NCBI RefSeq assembly: GCF_001457435.1
Contig: NZ_LN881717.1
Span: 753,896 to 817,895, forward strand
Direction of reading: 5' to 3'
DNA from: Actinobaculum massiliense
Lineage (GTDB): Bacteria; Actinomycetota; Actinomycetes; Actinomycetales; Actinomycetaceae
Length of the DNA: 64,000 nucleotides
Part shown: positions 20,056 to 29,392 of the stretch, piece after piece
How positions within the stretch are numbered: position 1 is the first letter of the stretch
How the letters are laid out: each line of letters opens with the position of its first letter
Notes under the pieces: model-generated
Database searches by the model: none
What the model saw: only the letters and a program-made list of their open reading frames with translations
Told to the model about the DNA's origin: nothing
Position numbers and translations under genes: made by a program

Positions 20056-21712
20056 TTAGGCATCACGCCGGCGCAGAATCAAAACTCCGCCGCCAACGAG
20101 CGCCACCATGGCGAGTGCAACAGGCATAACCGCCGCACCTGTGTGCGAGAGCTTGCCCTGATGCTTCTCACCAGCAGCACCGTGCTTACCGGTGGCCTTC
20201 TTGCCAGTATCCGACTTGCCTGCATCCGACTTACCAGAATCACCCTTCTGGCCAGCATCAGATGCCTGCTCACCCGGCTGCGTCGTCGTGTCGTCACCCT
20301 TGAGGGGTTCATCCCCCGCCTTCGAAATATCCATATCCTGGGGAATCGGAAAAAGCGTGCCGTTTACCGTCTTCGAAACCTTCACGCCGCCATAGTTATA
20401 GGTGTACGTCGTCGGGTAGGGAGTGTTAACCTCTGTGCCTACCTGTGAGAGATCAAGCACCGCGTTACCGTTATCCGCAACGAAGTTCCCATTCTCGTCC
20501 TTTTTAGCATTCCACCAAACATCGACACCACTCGGGGAGGTGATAACCGTGGCCTGAATATCGTTTCTCTCAATACCGTCGGCGAATGCCGTGAAGTCTT
20601 CGGCCTTAATGATCTCCACCGCCTTCACGGCGAGCTTCGAGCAGTCCTCCGTGGCGCGAGCTTGTTGCGAGTCTGGGATAATCCAGCCCGGCTCTAGTAG
20701 TGCCTGGCGTGCGGCCGACGCATCAACCTCATACTTCTGACCGGCGTACAGCACGCCCCGTCTTCAAGCGAGGTTTTCTCCCCCGAAGAGCCCACCGAAG
20801 AAATCGCGGTAGGGCCAAGCGCGTTCACAGCATCGATAACGCTTTGCGGCGCGCCAACTGTGCTTCCGTGTTCCTGGGTTGTGTAGACAGTGAAATTATC
20901 AGAGGACTCTAGCTGGTAAGCCGACTTCGTGAGGACGATCGCGTCCTTGCCCATCGCGGTCGCCAGCTTTGACTAGGAATTGTGTACGTCAGTGGTGGTT
21001 TTCTCGGAGCCATCAAGCTTAAGAGAGGCACTTTCCTTAAGCTTGTAGGGAATCGTCACCTTTACGTGCTGACCAGGCTTAAGGATGAACCTCGCCCAGA
21101 TATTATCGAATCTTTCCCATTCAATTTTGTTCCCACGGAGCGGCCTGTTGTAGCCGTTTTCTCCACCTAAGCCAAGACCACGGCCGAATTCCAAGTCCAA
21201 GCCAGGCGCCACCAGCTCGGAATCGACGGCGGGAATTTTCGCCTCAGGGTTATCCGGGTGGCTTTCCATTTTGTCGACATCCGAAGTAAGGACCGATTCG
21301 ACTCGCGGAAGCCAGAAGGCTTCGTTGACGTTGTAGTTGGCGTTAGAAATATTCTTTATTTCAAAATTAGAGTATACGGTCTGCGTTTGGGAGATATCCA
21401 CTAGCGGCTCGGTGGTCGAGTTGGCAACATGCGGAGCGGTATCAACCTTGTTGCCTGCTTTATCCTCGATAGGCCACCAGACGCTTCCCTGCATCTGCTG
21501 GTCGTTATTTCCAGTAATGGTGACCAGGCGGTCTGTGCCAGAAGCATCTCCCACCGGGATCAACGCCGGGCCGTCAGCTTGCTCAGCACACTGCGAAAGC
21601 GTTGAAATAGATACCGTTTCCACTGCATTACTTAGAGCGGGGCATCACAACGAGCGGGCTGACTGTCAGCGCCACCCCCGTCGCCCAAGCGACTATTTTT
21701 TGTGTCGCACAT
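20056..21712 (-). pseudogene. decayed sortase-anchored surface protein (LSHTG signal)
   Basis: The remains of a surface protein of about 550 residues in several frames. GGGAGGAA precedes an ATG at 21712. A hydrophobic signal-peptide remnant (IVAWATGVALTVSPLVVMPR) is out of frame with both the start and the body. The body begins VETVSISTLSQCAEQADGP near 21623, hits an in-frame TAG at 20973-20975, resumes (MGKDAIVLTKSAYQLESSDN) and shifts frame again in a GGGG near 20757. The rest (AGQKYEVDASAARQALLEPG and on) ends in LSHTGAAVMPVALAMVALV and RRRDA, a cell-wall sorting signal. That makes at least one stop and about three frameshifts. Residue runs on both sides of each lesion read as normal protein, so this is recent decay or poor sequence. 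No known domain recognised in the body. Confidence 0.85.
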
Positions 21713-22042
21713 TTCCTCCCTTCATCGCGAGTGAGCGCCCGGATCGCACCCGGTATCGGACGAACCTGGGCCGAGAACTAGATCCCGTGGAACGTCCGGT
21801 TCTCCTGTATCCGATTTTAATCAGGCACCATTGCAAGAAATTTCTAAACCGTAAAAGCTTAGAGACTACCTGCGCACCCAGGCCGCGAAACTCGCATAAA
21901 AATTATGGCGACTTTCACGTTTTCTTACCTAGCCTTACTAACCTCTTTTCGATTTTGATTTCTAGCTAGGCATGGGTGCAACTATGTCGCAAACTTTAAA
22001 TCTTCCTGATTCGCGCTCAAGAAACTCTCGACGCTCAGCAGA
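21713..22042. other. AT-rich intergenic region
   Basis: About 330 bases between the dead surface gene and the uracil permease terminator. AT content is clearly higher at 21830-21990. It presumably held the promoter of the surface gene. I see no coding frame with a ribosome site and no RNA gene. Confidence 0.5.
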
Positions 22043-22090
22043 TGCAAAACCGCCCCACGGAAAAGCTTTGGGCCTTTTCCGTGGGGCGGT
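22043..22090 (-). terminator. rho-independent terminator of the uracil permease gene
   Basis: ACCGCCCCACGGAAAAG (22049-22065) pairs with CTTTTCCGTGGGGCGGT (22074-22090). On the minus strand the stem is followed by TTTTGC. Position is 24 bases after the permease stop codon. Confidence 0.9.
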
Positions 22091-22114
22091 GCTACCGTTC
22101 AGATCCGAATAACT

Positions 22115-23611
22115 TTATTTTGCTCCGCTTCCGGGCTCATCGTTGTGAACATCGACCGGAACAGTTGCGGCAGCATCCTCTGCGCGCGCTTCGGCGGCGA
22201 TATCGCTCGAGCGGTGCTGGCCGATGCGGCGCGCCTTCTTACCGGAGTCGCTCTCATCCCAGGAACGCTGCAGCTGGCCTTCCTCCAGCTCGGTGCCCGC
22301 CGGCGTCGAAGCCGGTGAGGCAGACTCGAGCGAAGTACCGCGCCAGCGGGAGAGGGCACGCATCGAGTGGTAGATGATGATGGCGCCGAAGGAGCCAAGC
22401 GCGATGCCCTCGAACACCATGTCTCCCACCATCCAGGTGTAGTTCGCGATGGCGACCACCATGGCAATGGCCGCGGTATTCAGGTTCACCGGGTCGGAGA
22501 AGTCCACTCGATTCTGCACCCAGATACGAACTCCCAGCATTCCGATCATGCCGTAGAGGATCGTTGCCGCACCGCCGAGCACGCCCTGCGGGATCGTAGC
22601 GATAATGACGCCGAACTTCGGGAAGAGCGAGAGCAGAAGCGCGGTGCAAGCTGCCACGATGTAGGCAGCCGTCGAGTAGACGCGGGTCGCGGCCATAACG
22701 CCGATGTTCTCGGCGTACGTCGTCGTACCCGAACCGCCACCGGTACCGGCGAACACGGTCGAGAGACCGTCCGCGAAGAGCGCGCGGCCGGTCAAACCGT
22801 CAAGGTTGCGGCCGGTCATGGCGGAGACCGACTTTACGTGTCCCACGTTTTCGGCGATAAGAACCAGCACCACCGGGATGAAGAGGCCGAGGGTAGAGAC
22901 GTCGAAGGCAGGTGCGTGGAAGTTAGGCAGGCCCACCCAGGAAGCTTCGCTAACGCCGGAGAAGTTCACTTCGCCGCGAATCACCGCGCAACCGTAGCCG
23001 ATCAGCACGCCGATGAGGATCGAGAGGCGGCCAATGATTCCCTTGAAGAGCACCGTGACCAGGAGGATCGCCACGATGGTGACGACGGCGGTGACCGGCG
23101 CGGCCTTGACGTTGTTCCAGGCAGAGGGCGCCAGGTTGAAACCAATGAGGGCGACGATGGCGCCGGTAACGACCGGCGGCATGAGTTTGTCGATCCACTG
23201 GGATCCCACCAGCATGACGATGGCGCCGACCACGAGGAGCGAGGCGCCGGTTGCGATAATGCCACCCTGCGCGAGCGCCTGGCCGTAGGAATCAATTTTG
23301 CCGCCACCCTGCACATAGCCGGTTACAGCGCCGATCGGGGCGATGAGGGCAAAAGAAGAGCCCAGGTAACTGGGCAATTTTCCGGCGGTAATGAGGATAA
23401 AAAGAATGGTTCCGATCCCCGTGAAGAACAATGTCGTCGAAGGATCGAAACCAGTAAGTAACGGAACCAGGAACGTGGCTCCAAACATGGCCACCACGTG
23501 TTGTGTTCCAATGCCGATGGTGGCTGGCCACGCGAGGCGCTCGTCGGGCTGAACCACCTCCCCGGGTGCGATATGTAAACCGTCACCGTGCAGTTTCCAG
23601 AATTTCGCCAT
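22115..23611 (-). CDS. uraA: uracil/xanthine permease (NCS2 family)
   Basis: A 498-residue inner-membrane nucleobase:proton symporter with about 14 membrane or half-membrane segments. The conserved block QHVVAMFGATFLVPLLTGFD is at about 37-56. The substrate-site motif VLIAENVGHVKSVSAMTGRN is near 252-271, with the Glu of the family in place. The following GTGGGSGTTTYAENIGVMAATRVYS block is highly conserved. About 70 hydrophilic C-terminal residues (from SLESASPASTP) are a cytoplasmic tail longer than in E. coli UraA. Uracil is the likeliest substrate; xanthine cannot be excluded. I see no PyrR-type attenuator or purine riboswitch upstream. Confidence 0.93.
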   Translation of the reverse strand: MAKFWKLHGDGLHIAPGEVVQPDERLAWPATIGIGTQHVVAMFGATFLVPLLTGFDPSTTLFFTGIGTILFILITAGKLPSYLGSSFALIAPIGAVTGYVQGGGKIDSYGQALAQGGIIATGASLLVVGAIVMLVGSQWIDKLMPPVVTGAIVALIGFNLAPSAWNNVKAAPVTAVVTIVAILLVTVLFKGIIGRLSILIGVLIGYGCAVIRGEVNFSGVSEASWVGLPNFHAPAFDVSTLGLFIPVVLVLIAENVGHVKSVSAMTGRNLDGLTGRALFADGLSTVFAGTGGGSGTTTYAENIGVMAATRVYSTAAYIVAACTALLLSLFPKFGVIIATIPQGVLGGAATILYGMIGMLGVRIWVQNRVDFSDPVNLNTAAIAMVVAIANYTWMVGDMVFEGIALGSFGAIIIYHSMRALSRWRGTSLESASPASTPAGTELEEGQLQRSWDESDSGKKARRIGQHRSSDIAAEARAEDAAATVPVDVHNDEPGSGAK

Positions 23612-23797
23612 GCTTAAAACTCCTTGCGTTTTGCGTGTAGGTGGCTTTAGAGCCTTGGTGATGGTACACCGAGGGAATTCTGAAAGGCGAAAATGCGATA
23701 GCTACCACATCACGCGAGCTGAAGCCGGGCCAAAATCACCCGGGATTTTCCGCGTTTAATGTACCCGCTGGCACAAAAATAAATTACGGTGGGTGCT

Positions 23798-24397
23798 GTG
23801 AGCGAGCAGAGAACCCAAACACGCGCCGTCTACCGCAAGAAGACGCAGCAGAGGCAGACAGTTATTTTCGCTACCCTCGGCGGCATCTTGATGTTTTTGC
23901 TCGCTCTGTGCCTGCTCGTATGGGCCGGAGTTCTGCCCGCACTCATCAACCCGGCGTTCTCAAAGCCGGAAAAGGCGAGTAGCGTCGTCATTCCCTGCCC
24001 ACCGCAAGGCAGCAGCGCCGTCGACCCGGGAACTATCAACGTGCTCGTCTACAACTCCACTGAGCGATCCGGACTCGCCGGCAGCGTGGGGCAGGCGCTT
24101 GCAAACGCCGGGATGAACGTCTCGAACACCGGAAACTGGAACGAAAAGCTCGAAGAACCGGCACGCATCATTGCCGGACCCGCCGGACTTGAGGGCGCGT
24201 ACACACTGGCCCGCTTCTTGCCGGGCGCCGTGGTCGTCTTCTCCAACGATATGAGCGGCGAGTCGCTCACCGTGGTGTTGGGTGATAAGTTCGACGCCGT
24301 TCGTACGCCCGAAGAAGTTGCTCAAGAATTCCCGCAGACCGAATTTGAATCGCCCGAGGGGTGCATCGATATCGCGGCGGCGAACAGCGACAACTAG
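23798..24397 (+). CDS. membrane-anchored LytR_C domain protein
   Basis: A 199-residue protein, start GTG 23798 (VSEQRTQTRAVYRKKTQQRQ); a second GTG nine bases upstream is possible. A basic cytoplasmic N-terminus is followed by one membrane helix (about 25-47, IFATLGGILMFLLALCLLVW) and a LytR_C domain at about 85-170 (INVLVYNSTERSGLAGSVGQ ... VFSNDMSGESLTVVLGDKF). It has the same layout as the truncated protein at the left edge, again without an LCP catalytic domain. Two Cys (VVIPCPP and EGCIDI) could form a disulfide outside the cell, which would fit the DsbA-like protein in this window. Function is inferred as cell-wall related. Confidence 0.78.
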   Translation: MSEQRTQTRAVYRKKTQQRQTVIFATLGGILMFLLALCLLVWAGVLPALINPAFSKPEKASSVVIPCPPQGSSAVDPGTINVLVYNSTERSGLAGSVGQALANAGMNVSNTGNWNEKLEEPARIIAGPAGLEGAYTLARFLPGAVVVFSNDMSGESLTVVLGDKFDAVRTPEEVAQEFPQTEFESPEGCIDIAAANSDN

Positions 24398-24464
24398 CGC
24401 AATCTCCCGGCGCTTGGAAAACGGTGGCCGTGCGTTGCCGCCGCCCGCGCGGCCGGCGGCCCGC

Positions 24465-25175
24465 CTAGGCTTCGTGGAGTTCGGGACTATAGAGCACCTT
24501 GAAATGTTCAACCACGACCTCATCGGCCTCCGGGTTGAAATCAATACCGAACAAGGCCGCTTCTCGGCCAAAGAATTCCTGGTGAGCGGCTCGCCAATAC
24601 TCGAGGCTGAGGTCTCCTTCGCCTTCCGCGCGGGCAACTGTAGCGTCGACTTCCAAGAACGGCATGACCTCTACCTGCTCGGTGACGATCAGAGCGCACG
24701 GAGCACCGGACCCGTCGGTCACAATTGCTAGTTCGCCGACCTGGGGAAGGCCCTCCCCCGTCTCTTCGTATGCCTTGGCGAGCGACGTCGTAGCTGTTTT
24801 TTGCCCCGAAATCACCAGCTGCGCAAGCTCGGTGGCCATTTCCGGACCATCTCCGAATGCGAAAGCCGGAGGGCGGAAAACGGATGCATTGTCAGATCCG
24901 AGCACCACCTCGAGCGGATTGAGCTTGGCCCGGGTGATCGCGCGAGTCCAGAAGGCCTCCAGATCCGCATCGGGGACCTGCGGGATCTCATTTGAGAGCT
25001 CCGGCTGCGTGGCAGGTGTCTGCGGGGCAGGTGCCTGCGCGCCGCTGGCATCCGCGTCGGTTAGCGCTTCAGCGATGGGCTGTTCCGCGGTGGGCTGTTC
25101 CGCGGTGGGCTGTTCCGCGCGGGAATCATCCGCGGTAGCGCGCTTATTGCGCTTGGAAAAATCAAAAATTTCCAC
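24465..25175 (-). CDS. ASCH domain protein with repeat-rich N-terminus
   Basis: A 236-residue protein. Residues about 80-236 form an ASCH domain of the actinobacterial/YqfB-like type: SGQKTATTSLAKAYEETGEG, PQVGELAIVTDGSGAPCALI, VEVMPFLEVDATVARAEGEG and DLSLEYWRAAHQEFF. ASCH domains have a PUA-like beta barrel and bind or act on RNA or modified nucleosides (YqfB hydrolyses N4-acetylcytidine). The first 70 residues are low complexity, with a short tandem repeat EQPTAEQPTAEQPIAEA encoded by 15-bp units. The preceding gene on this strand (25214-26719) ends 38 bases before the start, so they may form an operon. Confidence 0.82.
   Translation of the reverse strand: MEIFDFSKRNKRATADDSRAEQPTAEQPTAEQPIAEALTDADASGAQAPAPQTPATQPELSNEIPQVPDADLEAFWTRAITRAKLNPLEVVLGSDNASVFRPPAFAFGDGPEMATELAQLVISGQKTATTSLAKAYEETGEGLPQVGELAIVTDGSGAPCALIVTEQVEVMPFLEVDATVARAEGEGDLSLEYWRAAHQEFFGREAALFGIDFNPEADEVVVEHFKVLYSPELHEA
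25076..25120. repeat. 15-bp tandem repeat, three copies
   Basis: TGGGCTGTTCCGCGG repeated at 25076, 25091 and 25106 (last copy one base different). It is in frame inside the ASCH gene, encoding AEQPT units, and is a likely site of copy-number change without frameshift. Confidence 0.85.
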
Positions 25176-25213
25176 GATTTTTACCTTTCCCGAGGAGAAC
25201 GAGTGGCGCGACG

Positions 25214-26719
25214 CTACTCGCCAGGTTCATTATTTTCGGTAGCGGGCTCGGAGCCGGTTTTTTCTTTGCCAGGCGCGGCTTCGGCCTCATCGGCTTCAGC
25301 AGCTTGGGACGCCATTTCTTCTTCAGCGGCCATGCGCAGGCGCTCGGCCAGCCCGGCGCGTTCGAGCGCTACCTGGATCCACTGAGTGGTGAGAATGCGT
25401 ATCGCGGCGTTGACCGCGAGACCTGCGCCGACAGCGGTGAGCAACTTCCCGCCGCGCTTATTCCACAAACGCACACCTGCCACCCCGAGCGCGGTACCAA
25501 TTCCGGCTTGAACGGTAGCACCGACCTCCAAAGCGCGCGGATGGCGCAGATAAATCTTGCGGTAGAACTCCCAGAATTCGGCGGGGGCCCGGCCCTGCCC
25601 GGAAACCTCATAGGCCATGCTGGATTGGAAGCGCTTACGGAAAGCCTCCGGTTCAAAAACCGTGGCCTCCGGGATGCGCCGTGCCTCTAAGAGACCGGCC
25701 AAAGTATCGGAAACCTCGTGCGGCAGATGAATTGCTTCCACGAACTTCGCCACACCCTCTTCCGCCGGAGCGTTGAGCGCATCGAGTAAATCACCCGGGT
25801 CAACCGAGGGGAAGTCGTTGATAATACGCGCCGCCCGTGCTCCCGATCCCAGCTCGCGGCGGGCAAACTGGCTGGCCGCCTCCGAAGCCTCGGTGTGGCT
25901 CATATCGGAGAGGGTATCGATCCACTTCCACGAGGCAATGCCAGAATCCTGTCGGATTACCAGCACCGGATTACGTTCGCCGCTGAGGTCAACGGAAAGC
26001 ACCAAAACAAAGCCCGGCTGGCTTCCAATCTTCGCCGCCTTCGTCAGCGGAACATCAGCTACCATGGCATTGGCTCCGTCTTCGGCAGGCATAACGGCGA
26101 CCGGCGCATTAATGCGCGCGGCTAGCCCCGGCACCCGCGCAAATGGCACATCGGAAACCACGAGCATCGGCCCATCGTTGAGCGTAGGAATTTTACCTTC
26201 GTCGTCGGCCAGGAGGTTCTCTACCTCCCCTTCCGGAAGGCCCGCCTCGCCCTCGTGCTCGCCCGAAATCGGCGCGCCTTCGAGGCCGAGATCCGTAGCG
26301 GCGCCATCCCCCGCGGCTACGCCACCATCCGCGGCCACATCGGCATCCGCATAGGCAAAATCATCCTCGGTAATCGGCACTTCGCCGAGGTCAATGGTGT
26401 CACCGAGCACCTCGTTATCCGCTTCCACCCGGACTTTGCGCAAGGTGGCGTAGGCGCGCTCCAGAAAATCGGTGAGGTGGCGGCCCGGACCAATGAACTC
26501 CTTGCCGTCGTCGGAGCGCTTAATGGTCGCCACGCGCCGGCGCCTGCCAACCACCGCAATTTCGAAGCGGAAAAGGGCGCCCTCATGCTCACCGCGCGCA
26601 ACCACGCCTTCTTCGGCAAAGAATTCCTCAATATCAGCCGGGCCCGCGAGCGACTGGTCATTGCGCAGAATTTCGCCGCGAACGGGACGCCAATTGTATT
26701 TCTTCGTGTTCTCGTCCAT
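25214..26719 (-). CDS. uncharacterised actinobacterial protein with C-terminal hydrophobic region
   Basis: A 501-residue protein that I do not recognise. The start is ATG 26719 (MDENTKKYNWRPVRGEIL); GGAGGAAGG lies about 13 bases upstream. The N-terminal part (1-110) mixes beta-like strands (FRFEIAVVGRRRRVATIKRS). An acidic linker follows (115-185, DADVAADGGVAAGDGAATDL), then a domain with FVLVLSVDLSGERNPVLVIR at about 240-260. The helical C-terminal part has two moderately hydrophobic helices (about 420-455, VQAGIGTALGVAGVRLWNKR and LLTAVGAGLAVNAAIRILTT) and an Ala/Glu-rich tail. It may attach to the membrane. Co-oriented with the ASCH gene. Function unknown. Confidence 0.8.
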   Translation of the reverse strand: MDENTKKYNWRPVRGEILRNDQSLAGPADIEEFFAEEGVVARGEHEGALFRFEIAVVGRRRRVATIKRSDDGKEFIGPGRHLTDFLERAYATLRKVRVEADNEVLGDTIDLGEVPITEDDFAYADADVAADGGVAAGDGAATDLGLEGAPISGEHEGEAGLPEGEVENLLADDEGKIPTLNDGPMLVVSDVPFARVPGLAARINAPVAVMPAEDGANAMVADVPLTKAAKIGSQPGFVLVLSVDLSGERNPVLVIRQDSGIASWKWIDTLSDMSHTEASEAASQFARRELGSGARAARIINDFPSVDPGDLLDALNAPAEEGVAKFVEAIHLPHEVSDTLAGLLEARRIPEATVFEPEAFRKRFQSSMAYEVSGQGRAPAEFWEFYRKIYLRHPRALEVGATVQAGIGTALGVAGVRLWNKRGGKLLTAVGAGLAVNAAIRILTTQWIQVALERAGLAERLRMAAEEEMASQAAEADEAEAAPGKEKTGSEPATENNEPGE

Positions 26720-26795
26720 GTGCAATGCACCTTCCTCCCGCTTGCCCTTCCATCGTAGATAAATCGAAGGGAAAAGCTAGAATTGCCGCGCTGAA

Positions 26796-27803
26796 TTATT
26801 CGCCAGCGCCACCCTCTACGCGATGGGCACGCAGGCGAGCCACCTCATAGAGCGCGATGCCGGTGGCAACCGCCGCGTTGAGAGATTCCATGCGCGCGGA
26901 GATCGGAATCGAGGCAATCTGATCGCAGGTCTCGCGCGTTAGGCGCGCTAGGCCCTTCCCCTCGGAACCGGTGACGAGCACCAGCGGGGTGTCGGCCAGC
27001 TCCAGGTTTTCAATCGAAACGTCTCCGCCGCCGTCCAGGCCCACCACAAAGTAGCCGCGTGATTTGAAATCCTGCAGGGTACGCACCAGATTCGTCACTC
27101 GCGCCACCGGCAAAATCGCGGCCGCCCCGGCGCTGACTTTCCATACCGTCGCATTCACGCCCGCCGCTCGCCGCTCCGGAATAATCACGCCGTCGGCGTT
27201 GAAAGCTGCCGCGCTTCGCATCGCCGCGCCCAAATTGTGCGGATCGGTCACCGAATCCAAAGCAATGAAAAGCGGGGGAACATCCTTGGCGCTACTGCGA
27301 TCGTCCGCCGAGTCAGCGAGCTCTTCAGCGTCCGCGTAGGCGTAGGGCGGCACCTCAATGCCGACGCCCTGGTGAGTTTCACCCCCGCACATGCGGTCGA
27401 GTTCGGTGCGCGAAACCTCCACCAGGCGCGTGCCGGAAGCGGTTGCCCGCTGCGCCACTTCCTGGAGTCGCTCATCGCTCGTCATCGACGCGGCGAGGAA
27501 CACGCGCGAAAGCGGAATTCCCGCCCGCACCGCCTCGAGTACCGGGTTTCGCCCCACCACGAGCTCGTGGCCTTCGGCAATTGCGAGCTCCGCGCGCAGT
27601 TTGGGCGTGCGCGAAGCCTTGCGAGCTTCCTCGCGCCGCGCCTTTTCTTCCGCGGCGAGTTTCGCCTTATGCGCCTTGTGGTAGACGCGGTCCTCCGCCT
27701 TCGGGGTGGGCCCGCGCCCCTTCAATCGGTTGCGGTTATGCCCTCCGGTGCCCTTGGTGGGCCCCTTCTTCCCCTTCGGCCGTCGCGTGCGTCCGTCTGC
27801 CAT
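26796..27803 (-). CDS. rlmB: 23S rRNA (guanosine-2'-O)-methyltransferase, SpoU/TrmH family
   Basis: A 335-residue enzyme. GAGGCAGG precedes the ATG. A basic, disordered N-terminal extension of about 80 residues (Lys/Arg/Gly rich, as in other actinobacterial RlmB) is followed by the SpoU substrate-binding domain (GHELVVGRNPVLEAVRAGIP). The knotted SPOUT domain contains ALDSVTDPHNLGAAMRSAAA (motif 1), LVTGSEGKGLARLTRETCDQ (motif 2) and IPISARMESLNAAVATGIAL (motif 3). The expected product is Gm2251 of 23S rRNA. The gene lies downstream of cysS on the same strand, a common pairing. Confidence 0.94.
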   Translation of the reverse strand: MADGRTRRPKGKKGPTKGTGGHNRNRLKGRGPTPKAEDRVYHKAHKAKLAAEEKARREEARKASRTPKLRAELAIAEGHELVVGRNPVLEAVRAGIPLSRVFLAASMTSDERLQEVAQRATASGTRLVEVSRTELDRMCGGETHQGVGIEVPPYAYADAEELADSADDRSSAKDVPPLFIALDSVTDPHNLGAAMRSAAAFNADGVIIPERRAAGVNATVWKVSAGAAAILPVARVTNLVRTLQDFKSRGYFVVGLDGGGDVSIENLELADTPLVLVTGSEGKGLARLTRETCDQIASIPISARMESLNAAVATGIALYEVARLRAHRVEGGAGE

Positions 27804-27897
27804 CCTGCCTCGCTCTTCTCCCGTTAACTAGCGGTTTCGCGCGATTATCTTACCTTCCCGACGACGCCGCCGGGCGACCCGGCCGCGCCACCAGGTT

Positions 27898-29325
27898 TTA
27901 CTTAGATCCCAGATGCCACCGGGCGCCGTCGGCCGAATCCTCAACTACGATGCCGGCAGCGGTGAGCGCATCACGCAACTCATCGGCACGCGCCCAATTC
28001 TTTTCGGCGCGGGCCTCCGCGCGCTGGGCAAGCATCTCCTCTACCAGGGTCTCGAGGGCCGCATCAGCCGAGGAGGAACCGCCCCGCCCGCGCCAGGGCG
28101 CGGCGAGCGGATCCAGGCCCAGCACGTCCAGCATGGCGCGGGTGCGCAACTGCGCCTCGCGAATTACCGGATCATCGCGTTCGGCCAGCGCGTTATTACC
28201 GCGCCGCACCTCTTCGTGGATCGCCGCCAAAGCGCCGGAAACATTGAGGTCGTCGTTCATCGCTTCCACAAAGGCTTCCGGAAGATCCTCCAGCGGAATC
28301 TGGGCAACTTCCTCGGCCGGGACCTCCTCGACCGCATCCACCGCGCGATCCACGAATCCCGCCAAACGCTCCCACACCGCGGCGGCTTCGGCCAGGGTCT
28401 CCGGAGAGTACTCCACGGTGGAGCGGTAGTGCACGGTACCCAGGGCAAAGCGCAACACCACGGCCGGAACTTCCTTGAGGATGTTCTCAACCTCCAGCGC
28501 ATTGCCCAGAGACTTACCCATCTTCTCACCCTTGACCGTCACCCATGCATTATGCATCCATTGCTTGGCAAAGCGGCGGCCGGCAGCGTGCGCCTGCGCC
28601 TGCTCGTTCTCGTGATGCGGGAAGCGCAAATCAATTCCGCCGGCGTGGATATCGAATTCATCGCCGAGGTAGTGGGTGGACATTGCCGTGCATTCAAGGT
28701 GCCAGCCCGGCCGGCCCCGCCCCCAGGGAGAATCCCAGGATGCCGTTTCCGGCTCGGAGGGCTTATGCGCCTTCCACAGCGCGAAGTCGTGCGGATTGCG
28801 TTTATCGGGCTCCATCTCGGTTTCGTCAACCACCATATGCGAAAGGCTTTGCCGGGTGAGCGAGCCGTAGTCCTTCAAGGACGAGACGTCAAAGTACACA
28901 TTGCCCGGGTTGCCTACGTAGGCGTGGCCGTTATCAATGATTTCCTGGATGAGGTGGAGCATCTGGGTGATATGGCCGGTGGCGTGAGGCTCGTAAGTAG
29001 GCGATAGCACCCCCAGCGCCTCATAGGCATGAGTGAATTCGTGCTCAAACCGATATCCCCAGGCCCACCACGGGCGATCCGCTTCGGCGGATTTGGCCAG
29101 GATCTTATCGTCAATATCGGTGACGTTACGAACCAGGGCGACGTCGTACCCCAATTTCTTCAGCCACCGCACGAGCACATCGAACGCTACCGACGAGCGC
29201 ATATGGCCGATATGCGGAGCGCCCTGAACCGTGGCACCACACAGGTAAATCCCGACCTTTCCCTCGTGGATGGGAACGAACTCGCGGTTGGACCGGTAGG
29301 AGGAATCATAGATTTCGAAACTCAC
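27898..29325 (-). CDS. cysS: cysteine--tRNA ligase
   Basis: A 475-residue class I synthetase. Motifs seen: GATVQGAPHIGHMRS with HIGH at about 38-41, zinc ligands including the first Cys in LCGATV and the later HxxxE, WHLECTAMSTHYLGD, and KMGKS in GEKMGKSLGN (a KMSKS variant). The C-terminal DALR-type helical domain has RAEARAEKNWARADELRDAL. Because the KIGD/HIGH and Trp pocket match CysS rather than the related MshC ligase (no trailing mycothiol genes), the assignment is secure. Confidence 0.96.
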   Translation of the reverse strand: MSFEIYDSSYRSNREFVPIHEGKVGIYLCGATVQGAPHIGHMRSSVAFDVLVRWLKKLGYDVALVRNVTDIDDKILAKSAEADRPWWAWGYRFEHEFTHAYEALGVLSPTYEPHATGHITQMLHLIQEIIDNGHAYVGNPGNVYFDVSSLKDYGSLTRQSLSHMVVDETEMEPDKRNPHDFALWKAHKPSEPETASWDSPWGRGRPGWHLECTAMSTHYLGDEFDIHAGGIDLRFPHHENEQAQAHAAGRRFAKQWMHNAWVTVKGEKMGKSLGNALEVENILKEVPAVVLRFALGTVHYRSTVEYSPETLAEAAAVWERLAGFVDRAVDAVEEVPAEEVAQIPLEDLPEAFVEAMNDDLNVSGALAAIHEEVRRGNNALAERDDPVIREAQLRTRAMLDVLGLDPLAAPWRGRGGSSSADAALETLVEEMLAQRAEARAEKNWARADELRDALTAAGIVVEDSADGARWHLGSK

Positions 29326-29392
29326 GGGTCTAGCCTAGCGGCAAATCCGACACGAATAACTTTGTTTACCATCGTGGTTTATTCTCTTAGCC

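Noticed and set aside
22367-23461. A 364-codon plus-strand open frame across the uracil permease
   Set aside because: Antisense to a clear NCS2 permease; its His/Asp/Arg-rich composition is typical of the reverse of membrane-protein codons at high GC.
27443-29007. Two long plus-strand frames across rlmB and cysS
   Set aside because: Both are antisense to genes with complete catalytic motifs and lack start signals.
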